A DNA stretch of 64,000 nt from Streptoalloteichus tenebrarius (GTDB lineage: Bacteria > Actinomycetota > Actinomycetes > Mycobacteriales > Pseudonocardiaceae), in contig NZ_JAMTCP010000030.1 in the NCBI RefSeq assembly GCF_024171885.1, positions 1 to 64,000 on the forward strand, given 5' to 3'. Made by a program: the position numbers and the translations under genes. Below the pieces are notes generated by a model. That model had not been told where the DNA came from and did not search any database. It saw only the letters and a list, made by a program, of their open reading frames with translations. Shown piece by piece: positions 1-7,953 of this stretch; position 1 is the stretch's first letter; each line of letters begins with the position of its first letter.

Positions 1-887
1 CCGGCCCACAACACCGGAAACGCCCCCACAACACCCACACCAGCCGGCACCGCCGCCTGCCACACCCCAACACCCAACGCCGACACCGACGCCTGCGGAT
101 TATGATCATCAATCCCCTGCCACCGCGACGGCGGCAACACGATCACCCGCGCCTTCCCGATGACATTCTCCACCGGGACCGTCCCCTGCGCGTCATCCTC
201 CATATGCGCCCGCGAATCCGCCGAGAAGTTCCTGTTGTCCCCCATCACCCACAACCGACCAGGCGGAACAGTCACCGGACCAAACGCCTCCACGTTCTCC
301 GGCCCCGTCCCCTCCTCCCAGTGCACATAGGGCTCATCCAACAACTTCCCGTCAACCCTGACCCGCTTCGCCTCCGGATCCCACTCCACCGTCTGGCCAC
401 CCACCGCGATGACCCGCTTCACGAAGTCCCGCTCATCCGGCTGACCCACACCCAACGCCGAACCCACATCCTGCAACCACCGCACCACAGGATTCGACGA
501 CCGAGACCCCGCCACCTCCACGTTCCGACCCCACGAATCCGGCCCCTTGAACACCACCACATCACCAGGAGCCGGATCCGAGAACCGGTACGTCACCTTG
601 TCCACCAACACCCGATCATTGGTGCACCCCCCACACCCGTGCAACGTCGTCTCCATCGACTGCGACGGAATCACGTACACCCGAGCCAGAAACGTCTGGA
701 TCAGGAACGTCAACACCAACGCGGTCAGCACCAACAACGGGAACTCCCGCCAGAAGGAACCCTTCCGCTTCGTCCGCCGCCCCCCAGACGACGACCCGGA
801 CCCACCAGAATCCGGAGACCCACCAGGGTCCCCTCCGGCACGGTCCGGGTCGTCCTGAGGCGCTGTCGAAGGCACTACGTCGGCCAC
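1..887 (-). CDS. lepB: Signal peptidase I (partial, C-terminus beyond window)
   Basis: Membrane serine-lysine protease that removes signal peptides from exported proteins. The reading frame shows a Gly/Ser/Asp-rich cytoplasmic stretch (residues 1-45), one membrane segment (about 49-70), box B PSQSMETTL with the nucleophile Ser77, the general-base Lys in FVKRVIAV, and box E MGDNRNFSADSR. A stop codon at 897-899 is in frame upstream, so the GTG at 887 is the first possible start; a second GTG lies at 875. A weak GGGGA precedes it. An insertion rich in Cys (HGCGGCTN) after box B is typical of actinobacterial members. The 3' end runs off the left edge, so the length is unknown. The family call is secure; the start is less so. 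Confidence 0.93.
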   Translation of the reverse strand, partial: MADVVPSTAPQDDPDRAGGDPGGSPDSGGSGSSSGGRRTKRKGSFWREFPLLVLTALVLTFLIQTFLARVYVIPSQSMETTLHGCGGCTNDRVLVDKVTYRFSDPAPGDVVVFKGPDSWGRNVEVAGSRSSNPVVRWLQDVGSALGVGQPDERDFVKRVIAVGGQTVEWDPEAKRVRVDGKLLDEPYVHWEEGTGPENVEAFGPVTVPPGRLWVMGDNRNFSADSRAHMEDDAQGTVPVENVIGKARVIVLPPSRWQGIDDHNPQASVSALGVGVWQAAVPAGVGVVGAFPVLWA

Positions 888-1029
888 GTCCCCAGACTAC
901 GGCAGAAGATCACCCCGACTTGACCGGCGACGCTCGTCGGTCCCCCCGATCCAGCGCGCTCCGCGAGGAACCCGGTCCGGAAACACCCACCCGAGGTCAG
1001 TCGACAGCCCCGGACGGGTCACGCCGCCG
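888..1029. other. Intergenic gap lepB / acyl-CoA dehydrogenase
   Basis: A 142-base gap between two genes that both run leftward. It should hold the lepB promoter, but no clear promoter pair or hairpin was recognised. Confidence 0.4.
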
Positions 1030-2238
1030 CTACTTCAGCTCCTGCGACGACTTGCCGAGCAGGCGTCGGGCCACGATGAGCTGCTGGATCTGTTGCGTGC
1101 CCTCGAAGATGTCGAGGATCTTGGCGTCCCGCGCCCACTTCTCCAGCAGGGTGTGCTCGGCGTAGCCGAGCGTGCCGCACAGTTCCACGCACCGGAGAGT
1201 GATCTCGGTGGCGACCCGGCCCGCCTTGGCCTTGGCCATGGACGCCTGCAACGAGTTGGGCCGGTGGTTGTCCGCCATCCAGGCCGCCTCGAGCGTCAGC
1301 AGGTGCGCGGCCTCCCAGTCGGCCTCGGCCGAGAGCAGGGCCGACGCGGCGGCGGGCTGGGTGTGGGCGGGCCGGTCGTAGTCCACGACGACACCGGCCT
1401 CCTCCAGCAGCCGACGCGTCTCGTCGAGCGCCGCGCGGGCCAGCCCGACGGCCATGGCCGCCACCAGCGGCCGCGTGTTGTCGAAGGTCTGCATGACGCC
1501 CGCGAAGCCACGCTCGACGTCGATCTCCGGGCTGCCCAGCAGGTTCTCCTTGGGCACGCGCACGTTGTCGAGCCGGAAGTGGGCGGTGTCGGACGCGCGG
1601 ATGCCCAGCTTGCGCTCCAGGCGCACCAGCTCGAAGCCGGGCGTCCCCTTCTCCACGACGAAGGACTTGATGGCCGCGCGCCCCCGGTCCCGGTCCAGGG
1701 TCGCCCAGACGACGACGGCGTCGGCCCGCTCGCCCGAGGTCACGAAGATCTTCTCGCCGTTGAGCACGTAGTGGTCGCCGTCGAGCACGGCCGTGGTGCG
1801 GATGGCGGCCGAGTCCGAGCCGCAGTCCGGCTCGGTGATGGCCATGGCGGCCCACCTGCCCCGGAACCGTTCGAGCTGCTCGTCGTTGGCCACCGAGGCG
1901 ATCGCGGCGTTGCCGAGGCCCTGGCGGGGCAGCGCGAGCAGCAGGCCCACGTCGCCCCAGCACAGCTCGATCGTGCCGAGCACGGTGGCGAGGTTGCTGC
2001 CGTTGCGGACCTCGCCGTCGGCGGCGGTGCGCTCGCGCCGCACGCCGGTCGCGCCCGCGCCGCCCTCGCCGGAGGCGTTCATGCCGTCGAGCACGGCGGC
2101 CAGCATGTCCAGTTCGGTGGGGTAGGTGTGCTCCTCCCGGTCGTAGCGCCGGGAGTGCGGGCGGAAGATCTCGGTCGCCACCTGGTGGGCCTGGTGGACC
2201 AGTGCCGCGAACTTCTTCGGAACCTCAAGGTTGATCAT
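1030..2238 (-). CDS. Acyl-CoA dehydrogenase, FadE23-like
   Basis: FAD-dependent acyl-CoA dehydrogenase (402 aa, normal family length) that would oxidise an acyl-CoA to the enoyl-CoA. Visible are the flavin/substrate loop AITEPDCGSDSAAI, the middle-domain stretch GEKIFVTSGERAD, the helical C-terminal domain and the motif DIFEGTQQIQQLIVARRLLG, where the Glu is the usual catalytic base. It lies 33 bases downstream of a second, divergent-sequence dehydrogenase (2272-3621), so the two are likely co-transcribed. This pairing and the lengths resemble mycobacterial FadE24-FadE23, which may act as a heteromeric enzyme; that comparison is from memory. The substrate cannot be read from the sequence. The start is the ATG at 2238. 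Confidence 0.9.
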   Translation of the reverse strand: MINLEVPKKFAALVHQAHQVATEIFRPHSRRYDREEHTYPTELDMLAAVLDGMNASGEGGAGATGVRRERTAADGEVRNGSNLATVLGTIELCWGDVGLLLALPRQGLGNAAIASVANDEQLERFRGRWAAMAITEPDCGSDSAAIRTTAVLDGDHYVLNGEKIFVTSGERADAVVVWATLDRDRGRAAIKSFVVEKGTPGFELVRLERKLGIRASDTAHFRLDNVRVPKENLLGSPEIDVERGFAGVMQTFDNTRPLVAAMAVGLARAALDETRRLLEEAGVVVDYDRPAHTQPAAASALLSAEADWEAAHLLTLEAAWMADNHRPNSLQASMAKAKAGRVATEITLRCVELCGTLGYAEHTLLEKWARDAKILDIFEGTQQIQQLIVARRLLGKSSQELK

Positions 2239-2271
2239 GTGTTCGTCCGCTCCTTCGCGCGGCGTCGGCCC

Positions 2272-3621
2272 TCAGACGAGGACGACGCCCTCCATCACGC
2301 CCACCGCGCGCAGGTCGCGGTACCACCGCTCCACCGGGTGCTCCTTGACGAACCCGTGGCCGCCGAGGAGCTGGACGCCGTCGCTGCCGATGGCCATGCC
2401 CCGGTCGGCGCACAGCCGCCTGGCCAGCGCGACCTCCCTGGCGCAGGGCAGTCCCTGTTCGGCCCGGCTGGCCGCGCGGTAGGTGGCCAGCCGCATGCCC
2501 TCCAGCTCGATCGCGATGTCGGCCACCCGGAACGCCACGCCCTGCCGGTGGCTGATCGGCTCGCCGAACGCCTCCCGGCCGTTGACGTAGGGGATGACGT
2601 AGTCGAGCACGGCCTGCGCCGTGCCGACGGCCAGGGCGCACCAGCCCAGCCGGGAGAGCCGCACGCAGTCGGCGTAGACCTCCGCCGAGCCCGCGCCGAG
2701 CAGCGCGCCCGGTGGGAGCGAGACGTCGTTCAGCACGAGCCGCCCCATGCTGGCCGCGCGCAGCCCCATCGCCGGGTCCGCCTCGACCGCCAGGCCGGCG
2801 GTGTCGGACTCGACGAGGAAGAGCGCGGGCGCGCCGTCGAGTTCGGCGGCCACCACGAACAGCTCGGCGCGCGCCGCCCTCGGCACGAGCGACTTCACGC
2901 CGTCGAGCACGTAGCCGGCGCCGACCCGACGGGCGCGGGTGCGGAGCGCGAACGGGTCGAACAGCGGGCGCGGTTCCGCCACGGCCAGCGCGGCGGCGGG
3001 CACGTCGTCACCGACGAAGGCGGGGAGGTAGGTGGCCTGTTGCCGCTCGTCCCCCCACAGCACCAGGGCGGTGCTCACCGCGGTGGGCGCGAGACAGGCC
3101 ACCGCCAGGCCCATGTCGCCGTGGGCCATGGCCTCCGCGACCAGGACGTTGGTGACGGTGGAGCGCTCGTCCCCCGCGCCGCCGAGCGCCTCGGGGATCC
3201 CGACCAGGCCCACACCGAGTTCGGCGACCCGGCCGAGCAGGCCGTCGGGCGGGGCGCACCGGGTGTCCGCGTCGGCCGCCGCGGGCCGGAGCTGCTCGGC
3301 GGCGAACTCGACGACCGTCTCGCGGATCATCCGCTGCTCGTCGGTGGGGGTCAGGTCGAACAACCCCCGCTCCCCCGCCGCAGGCAGCCGGACCGGCTGG
3401 CCGAGCTGGCGGACCGCCTGGAACGAGCGGGTGGCCGCGCCGAGGGTGCGGAACCCGGCCCTGGTGGCCTCGAAGGCCATCCGCTCCACCGGCTTGCGCA
3501 GTCCGAGCCGGTCGAGGACCGACGCGCCGGCGACCCGGTTGACCAGCGCCAACCCGAGGCCCATGACGTCGAGGCCCGTCCCGCGGCCGCCGCGCCCGGT
3601 GTGTCGTCGCTCCTCGGCCAT
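2272..3621 (-). CDS. Acyl-CoA dehydrogenase, FadE24-like partner
   Basis: Second acyl-CoA dehydrogenase-fold protein (449 aa), first gene of the leftward pair. It has a long N-terminal extension (about residues 1-90) before the dehydrogenase fold (FDLTPTDEQRMIRETVVEFA onward). The usual flavin loop is degenerate (LAVAEPRPLFDPFALRT rather than TEPxxGSD), and the C-terminus ends around GGHGFVKEHPVERWYRDL and GVMEGVVLV, without a clear catalytic EGT. These losses suggest a structural or regulatory subunit of a heterocomplex with the downstream enzyme, as in several actinobacterial alpha2-beta2 dehydrogenases (inference). GTG 3624 and ATG 3621 are adjacent starts behind GGGAGGG. Two palindromes at 3662-3691 lie directly upstream. 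Confidence 0.82.
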   Translation of the reverse strand: MAEERRHTGRGGRGTGLDVMGLGLALVNRVAGASVLDRLGLRKPVERMAFEATRAGFRTLGAATRSFQAVRQLGQPVRLPAAGERGLFDLTPTDEQRMIRETVVEFAAEQLRPAAADADTRCAPPDGLLGRVAELGVGLVGIPEALGGAGDERSTVTNVLVAEAMAHGDMGLAVACLAPTAVSTALVLWGDERQQATYLPAFVGDDVPAAALAVAEPRPLFDPFALRTRARRVGAGYVLDGVKSLVPRAARAELFVVAAELDGAPALFLVESDTAGLAVEADPAMGLRAASMGRLVLNDVSLPPGALLGAGSAEVYADCVRLSRLGWCALAVGTAQAVLDYVIPYVNGREAFGEPISHRQGVAFRVADIAIELEGMRLATYRAASRAEQGLPCAREVALARRLCADRGMAIGSDGVQLLGGHGFVKEHPVERWYRDLRAVGVMEGVVLV

Positions 3622-3661
3622 CACCGCTCCCTCCCGGGCCGTCGGCCCGTCCGCCAGTTAC

Positions 3662-3691
3662 CTACTCTAGAGTAGACTTACTACCAAGTAA
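3662..3691. promoter_or_regulatory. Twin dyads upstream of the acyl-CoA dehydrogenase operon
   Basis: Two adjacent dyads: CTACTCTAGAGTAG at 3662-3675 is a perfect 14-base palindrome, and TTACT-N4-AGTAA follows at 3678-3691. They lie 41-70 bases before the dehydrogenase start and are AT-rich in very GC-rich DNA. Both carry the half-site (C/T)TACT, so they look like two copies of one operator for a dimeric repressor of fatty-acid genes (TetR or similar). On the minus strand TTTACT and TAGAGT stand 17 bases apart and could be the promoter overlapped by the operators. Confidence 0.5.
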
Positions 3692-3696
3692 ACAAG

Positions 3697-3981
3697 TCGC
3701 GCCCGGTTCCCGCCCAGCTCCAGGACCACGGGAACTCCCCACCCCGCGACTGACTCTCACCGCGCTCCGGGCATTCCGCGCCGTCCTCCCTCAGGAGGCG
3801 CGCCCGTCGCCGTGGATGCGGGACGGCGGACCCGACCCACCCCCCGCTCGCGAGTCCACAATGGACCGTCATGCGCGACCCGCGACCCGCGACCCGCGTG
3901 CCACGCCACGGGGCCGGTACGGAGCGCGAGGTGTGGGTATCCCCGCGGTGGACACGGCCGCCGAGGGGAAGGGGTGTGCGC
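3697..3981. other. Leader region before the SDR operon
   Basis: Non-coding stretch between the divergent operons. It holds the palindrome GTCCA-CAA-TGGAC at 3854-3866, a motif seen repeatedly in this window, and a short cgacccg direct repeat around 3877-3899. Nothing else was recognised. Confidence 0.4.
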
Positions 3982-4986
3982 ATGCGCTGGCGACTTCGGG
4001 GCAAGGTCGTCGTGGTCACCGGCGCCTCCAGCGGGATCGGACGGGTGACGGCCGTGGCGTTCGCCCGCCAGGGCGCGGCCGTGGTGCTCGTCGCCCGCAG
4101 GGCCGCGGCGCTGGAGGCGGTGGCCGAGGAGTGCCGGGCGCACGAGGTGCCCGCCCTCGCCATGCCCGCCGACGTGACCGACGAGGAGGCGGTGCGGGAG
4201 GTCGCGCGGTCCACGGTGGAGCGGCTCGGCCGGCTCGACGTCTGGGTGAACAACGCCGGGGTCACGCTGTGGGGGCGGGTCGAGGAGGTCCCGATGGAGG
4301 ACTTCCGGCGGGTGCTGGAGACCAACTTCCTCGGCTACGTCCACGGGGCGCGCGCCGCGCTCCCCCACTTCCGGGAGCAGGGCCGGGGTGTGCTGGTCAA
4401 CAACGCCTCGATGCTGTCGGTGGTCGCCGAGCCCTACGCCGGCGCGTACGTCGCCGCCAAACACGCCGTCCTCGGCTTCGCCTCGTCGTTGCGCCAGGAG
4501 CTGGCGCTGGACGGGCTGGCGCGCCAGATCCGGGTGTGCTCGGCCATGCCGGCCACCATCGACACGCCGTTGTTCCAGCACGGCGGGAACTACTCGGGCC
4601 GACGGGCCAAGGCGATGCGCCCGGTCTACCCCCCGGAGCGGGTCGCGCGGACTCTGGTGAACCTCGCCCGCTGGCCGCGTCGCGAGGTGTTCGTCGGTCC
4701 GGCTGCTCGGATGTTGGCGTGGCAGTGGCGGATGGCGCCCGCGCTGACCGAACGGCTCACCGCGTGGATGGCCGACCAGGACCAGTTGGAGCGGCACCGC
4801 CTCGTGCCCGCCGACGACGGCAACCTGTTCGCGCCGGTGGACGACGGCGACACCGCCGACGGTGGCTGGGGCGGCCGACGAGGGCAGGCCCGCCGTCGGG
4901 TGCTGGCCGCCGCCGTCGCGGGCGCCGGCCTTCTCGGAGCGACCGCGACCGCCCTGCGTCGCCCCCGGGGTGATCGGTGGAGCTGA
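3982..4986 (+). CDS. Short-chain dehydrogenase with C-terminal hydrophobic tail
   Basis: SDR-family oxidoreductase of 334 aa. The Rossmann cofactor motif TGASSGIG is near residue 12, the NNAG motif follows, then catalytic Ser in VNNASMLS and YxxxK as Y-V-A-A-K. An extra C-terminal part of about 100 residues ends in a hydrophobic helix (RRVLAAAVAGAGLLGATATAL) that could anchor it in the membrane. The ATG at 3982 was chosen because GAAGGGG sits 7 bases upstream; the frame stays open to 3871, but that extension is arginine-rich and unlike a protein domain. The next gene begins 10 bases before this one ends, so the three genes 3982-7105 form an operon. Substrate unknown. Confidence 0.85.
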   Translation: MRWRLRGKVVVVTGASSGIGRVTAVAFARQGAAVVLVARRAAALEAVAEECRAHEVPALAMPADVTDEEAVREVARSTVERLGRLDVWVNNAGVTLWGRVEEVPMEDFRRVLETNFLGYVHGARAALPHFREQGRGVLVNNASMLSVVAEPYAGAYVAAKHAVLGFASSLRQELALDGLARQIRVCSAMPATIDTPLFQHGGNYSGRRAKAMRPVYPPERVARTLVNLARWPRREVFVGPAARMLAWQWRMAPALTERLTAWMADQDQLERHRLVPADDGNLFAPVDDGDTADGGWGGRRGQARRRVLAAAVAGAGLLGATATALRRPRGDRWS

Positions 4987-5744
4987 CGAGCCGGTGGACG
5001 GCCGCCGCCGGCACGTTGGTGCACAGTCGCGCGGGCGGGGACGCGGGTCCCCCGCTGGTGCTGGTCCACGGCTTGGGGGTCGCCAGCCCGTACTGGGAGC
5101 GCACGGCGGCGGCGCTCGCGCCGTGGTTCCGCGTGCACGCGCCCGACCTGCCCGGTTTCGGCCACACGATCGGACCGCGCGAGGCGCTCGACGTCCACCA
5201 GCTCGCCGAGGCGTTGGCGGACTGGATGCGGACGGCGGACGCCTGGCCGGCGGTCGTGGTCGGAAACTCGATGGGATGCCAGATCACGGTGGACCTGGCG
5301 GTGTGCCATCCCGAGCTGGTGCGTCGCGCGGTGCTCGTCGGCCCGACGATCGACCGCACCGCGCCCGGCGCGCTGTCGCAGGTGTTCCGCCTGGTCCGCA
5401 ACGGGTTCCGCGAACCGCCCCGCCAGTTCTGGATCGTCGCCAGGGACTACGCCAGGGCGGGATTGGGGCGGGTGCTGCGCACGTTCCTGGCCGCGATGGC
5501 CGAGCCGACCGAGTCCTGGTACCCGAGGGTGTCCGCGCCCACCCTGGTCGTGCGGGGCGAGAGGGACGCGCTGGTCACGGCGGAGTGGGCCGCTCGCGTC
5601 ACCAACGCCCTCCCGCACGGGGGCCTGGTCACGCTGCGCGGCGCGGCGCACACCGCGAACCAGGCGGCGCCGGAGGCGTTGGCCAGGGTGGTGCGGGTCT
5701 TCGCGGAGGAGCAGTCGGCGGAACCGGCGGGAGGAACGCCGTGA
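4977..5744 (+). CDS. Alpha/beta-fold hydrolase
   Basis: Alpha/beta hydrolase of 255 aa. It has the oxyanion region LVHGLGVASPYW, the nucleophile elbow GNSMG, the acidic residue in VVRGERDALVTAEW and the catalytic His in LRGAAHTANQ, so a full Ser-Asp-His triad is present. It starts with GTG inside the end of the SDR gene and its stop overlaps the start of the next gene by four bases (GTGA), which points to translational coupling across the operon. The closest recognisable type is the small esterase/lactonase/MhpC group. The substrate cannot be told. Confidence 0.85.
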   Translation: MELTSRWTAAAGTLVHSRAGGDAGPPLVLVHGLGVASPYWERTAAALAPWFRVHAPDLPGFGHTIGPREALDVHQLAEALADWMRTADAWPAVVVGNSMGCQITVDLAVCHPELVRRAVLVGPTIDRTAPGALSQVFRLVRNGFREPPRQFWIVARDYARAGLGRVLRTFLAAMAEPTESWYPRVSAPTLVVRGERDALVTAEWAARVTNALPHGGLVTLRGAAHTANQAAPEALARVVRVFAEEQSAEPAGGTP

Positions 5745-7105
5745 GCCGTCTGCTGGCCGCCCGTTGCCTGACCGACTTCGACTCCTCCGTCAGCGGCGTG
5801 CGCGCGGTGTCCCGCGCGTTGCGCGGCCGGGAGTTCGGCGCGTTGGGGCTGCTCCCGTCGTCCCGTCTCCTCGCCGACGCGCTGGCGGGCCTGCCGGAGC
5901 CGGTGCGGCTGCGGCTGTTCGTGGCCACGGGCTGGCAGCAGGGCGCCCCCGAACGGCTCGTCCGCCGGCTCCGCGCCGCTGACCTCGACGAGTGGGTGAC
6001 GTCCCAGTACGGAGCAGGGCCGTACCCGGCGATGCTCGTCGGGGCCGCCAGTGGCGCGGCCGTGCACCTGTGCGCGGCGTTGGGCGCGCCCTTCCTGCCG
6101 CAGACGCTCCTGGTCGGCGTTCGTCAGTCCTCTGTGGACATAGACGAGCCCCGGAGCGCGATGGCGGCCTTCGACCGCCTCGGGCACCACCTCGTGACGG
6201 CGAACCCCGATCTCCAGCTCCACCACATGCACGATCCCAACCAGGACCGACCGATGCTGGACCGGTTCGGCTACTTCCGGTTCAAACGCAGGCGACTCGG
6301 CCCGGTGTTGGAGCGGTTCTGCCGACAGCGGCTGCGGCCGGGCGGGAGCATTTTCGTGCTGGACTGCCGGTTGCGCTGGCCGTCGACCACGCTCGACGAC
6401 CAGCGGTTCTTCCAGTTCGGCGCGCTGGGCGGGATTCCGGCGGAGGAGTACCACGACGGCAGCGAGCGGATCAGCCGGTTTCTCGCCGAACAGGGGGCCA
6501 CCGTGCGGAGGTGGGACCCACCGCCACCCGACCGCGAGGCACCCGAGGCCGAGTGGGGCTTCGAACCCGCCTTGATGGACGACGTGAACCTGCTGGCGCA
6601 GCGGTACGGGTTCCGGGTTCGTCGGGTCGTGGTCGACCACCCGGAGGAGCTGAGCCCACCCGTGGCCGACCTGTTCCGGGACTGGTACCGCCGTCGCGGG
6701 ATACCGTCCGACCGGTTGCTCGTGGAGAGCTACAACCAGACCGAGCCGCTGTGGGCGTTGCGGTTGGGCGCGGTCCCCTTCTGGCTGCACTTCACGGTCA
6801 CCTCGGCGATCGAGCGCGCCCGGCACTACCTGGACACCCGCGGCGATCCCGCGGAGATCCTGGTGAACCTGTTCTCCAACGGGTTGTGCTCGCTGGGCCA
6901 GGTCCCGTTGGACGAGTGGCGCGCGCTCGCCGCGAGGGCGACCCGTCACGGCGCGTTGGTGGGCGTGGCGGAGGACGCCTATCCGACCGACATCGGCTCG
7001 ACCGTCCGGTACGCGGCGGCCCTCGCTCGCCACGGCCCGCGCCATCCGCTCCCCCCACCGCTCCCTCTGTCCATAGTGGACGATTTTCTCCCCGAGGAGC
7101 GCTGA
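5741..7105 (+). CDS. Conserved hypothetical protein, third gene of SDR/hydrolase operon
   Basis: Protein of 454 aa that I do not recognise. The GTG at 5741 overlaps the hydrolase stop and follows GGAGG, which fixes the start. It is rich in Trp, Arg and Leu with no membrane segment or signal peptide. Its middle (LDCRLRWPSTTLDDQRFFQFGAL) and later parts (LRLGAVPFWLHFTV, LVNLFSNGLCSLGQVPLDEWRAL) look like a well-folded soluble enzyme. A central stretch, RLRPGGSIFVLDCRLRWP, recalls the post-motif region of methyltransferase-like folds, but no cofactor-binding glycine loop is seen. By context it works with the SDR and hydrolase, perhaps on a lipid or polyketide-like substrate (inference). Confidence 0.7.
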   Translation: MSRLLAARCLTDFDSSVSGVRAVSRALRGREFGALGLLPSSRLLADALAGLPEPVRLRLFVATGWQQGAPERLVRRLRAADLDEWVTSQYGAGPYPAMLVGAASGAAVHLCAALGAPFLPQTLLVGVRQSSVDIDEPRSAMAAFDRLGHHLVTANPDLQLHHMHDPNQDRPMLDRFGYFRFKRRRLGPVLERFCRQRLRPGGSIFVLDCRLRWPSTTLDDQRFFQFGALGGIPAEEYHDGSERISRFLAEQGATVRRWDPPPPDREAPEAEWGFEPALMDDVNLLAQRYGFRVRRVVVDHPEELSPPVADLFRDWYRRRGIPSDRLLVESYNQTEPLWALRLGAVPFWLHFTVTSAIERARHYLDTRGDPAEILVNLFSNGLCSLGQVPLDEWRALAARATRHGALVGVAEDAYPTDIGSTVRYAAALARHGPRHPLPPPLPLSIVDDFLPEER

Positions 7106-7136
7106 GGCCCCCCCAGAAGGAACGGCCCTGACCACG

Positions 7137-7185
7137 GGGAATCAGACCCGAAGGGGCTCAGCGGAAGGGAATCAGACCCGAAGGG
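7137..7185. repeat. 19-base direct repeat between convergent genes
   Basis: GGGAATCAGACCCGAAGGG occurs at 7137-7155 and 7167-7185, with a partial third GGAATCAG at 7184-7191 running into the end of the next gene. It sits between convergent genes; an imperfect hairpin (GCTGAGG...CTCAGC, 7101-7161) overlaps it and may terminate transcription. Confidence 0.6.
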
Positions 7186-7187
7186 AA

Positions 7188-7940
7188 TCAGTCGAAGAAG
7201 CGCGCGAGGAGAACGGGATCCGCCTCGTCCTCCTGACGGCGCACGGGGGTCAGGTCGGCGAACACCGACGCCCCGTCGCAGGCCGCGTGCAGGGGCCGCC
7301 ACCGCCGCTCGCGCCCGGGCTGGACGCAGATCCCCTTGATCGTCTGAATATCCAGCAACCGCACGTGGGTGGGGTCGGCCACCGCGTTGACGTGCCGCCA
7401 CCACGGGGACATCACGTGCAGGACCCCGCCGTCGCGCAGCACCCGGTGGCACTCGTCGACCAGGGGCAGGAAGTCCACCAGGTGCTCCAGCACGTGGACG
7501 ACGAAGACCCGGTCCACCGAGCCGTCGGCGAAGGGCAGCCCGTCGGACAGGTCCGCCAGGACGTCCACCGCCCCGGTCATCCGCTGGTCCACGCCCACGT
7601 TGCCCGCGTACTGCTTGGTGCTGCCGCACCCGAGGTCGAGGATCACCGGCTCGCGCCCGGCCACCACCACCCGGTCCCACACCGCCATCACCCCGTCGAG
7701 CCGGCCGACCAGCTCGCGCAGGACCGCGAGCCGCTCCGGATGATCGACCTCCCCCGTCAGGTGGGCCACGCCGCCGTCGAACCGGGCCTCCACCGCCAGG
7801 CCCCGCACCCGGTCGTCGTACTTGAGCAGCTCCGAGGTGGCCGTGGCCAGGTGGTCGTCCCACAGCCGCACCCGCTGCTCGGAGGGCGGGAACATCCGCG
7901 TCGTCACCATGCCTCCGTCTCCGGCGCCAACCCACGTCAC
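7188..7940 (-). CDS. BON domain-SAM methyltransferase fusion
   Basis: Protein of 250 aa with two parts. Residues 35-95 look like a BON domain (YDDRVRGLAVEARF, then VAHLTGEVDHPERLAVLREL, then DGVMAVWDRVVV), a lipid- or ligand-binding module usually found in envelope proteins. Residues 97-250 are a class I methyltransferase: cofactor loop VILDLGCGSTKQY, acidic residue in GAVDVLADLSDGLPF, and VFVVHVLEHLVDFLPLVDECHRVLRDGGVL. The start is GTG 7940 behind AGGAGAG; an in-frame ATG at 7910 is an alternative that keeps both domains. It lies 13 bases after the upstream epimerase gene and is probably co-transcribed. The fusion is unusual; the methyl acceptor is unknown. Confidence 0.8.
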   Translation of the reverse strand: MTWVGAGDGGMVTTRMFPPSEQRVRLWDDHLATATSELLKYDDRVRGLAVEARFDGGVAHLTGEVDHPERLAVLRELVGRLDGVMAVWDRVVVAGREPVILDLGCGSTKQYAGNVGVDQRMTGAVDVLADLSDGLPFADGSVDRVFVVHVLEHLVDFLPLVDECHRVLRDGGVLHVMSPWWRHVNAVADPTHVRLLDIQTIKGICVQPGRERRWRPLHAACDGASVFADLTPVRRQEDEADPVLLARFFD

Positions 7941-7953
7941 GGACTCTCCTGGC

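Noticed and set aside
1093..3675. Long 860-codon frame on the + strand over the acyl-CoA dehydrogenase genes
   Set aside because: Its product is low-complexity and His/Arg/Gly-rich; it is the GC-driven shadow of two clear enzymes on the other strand.
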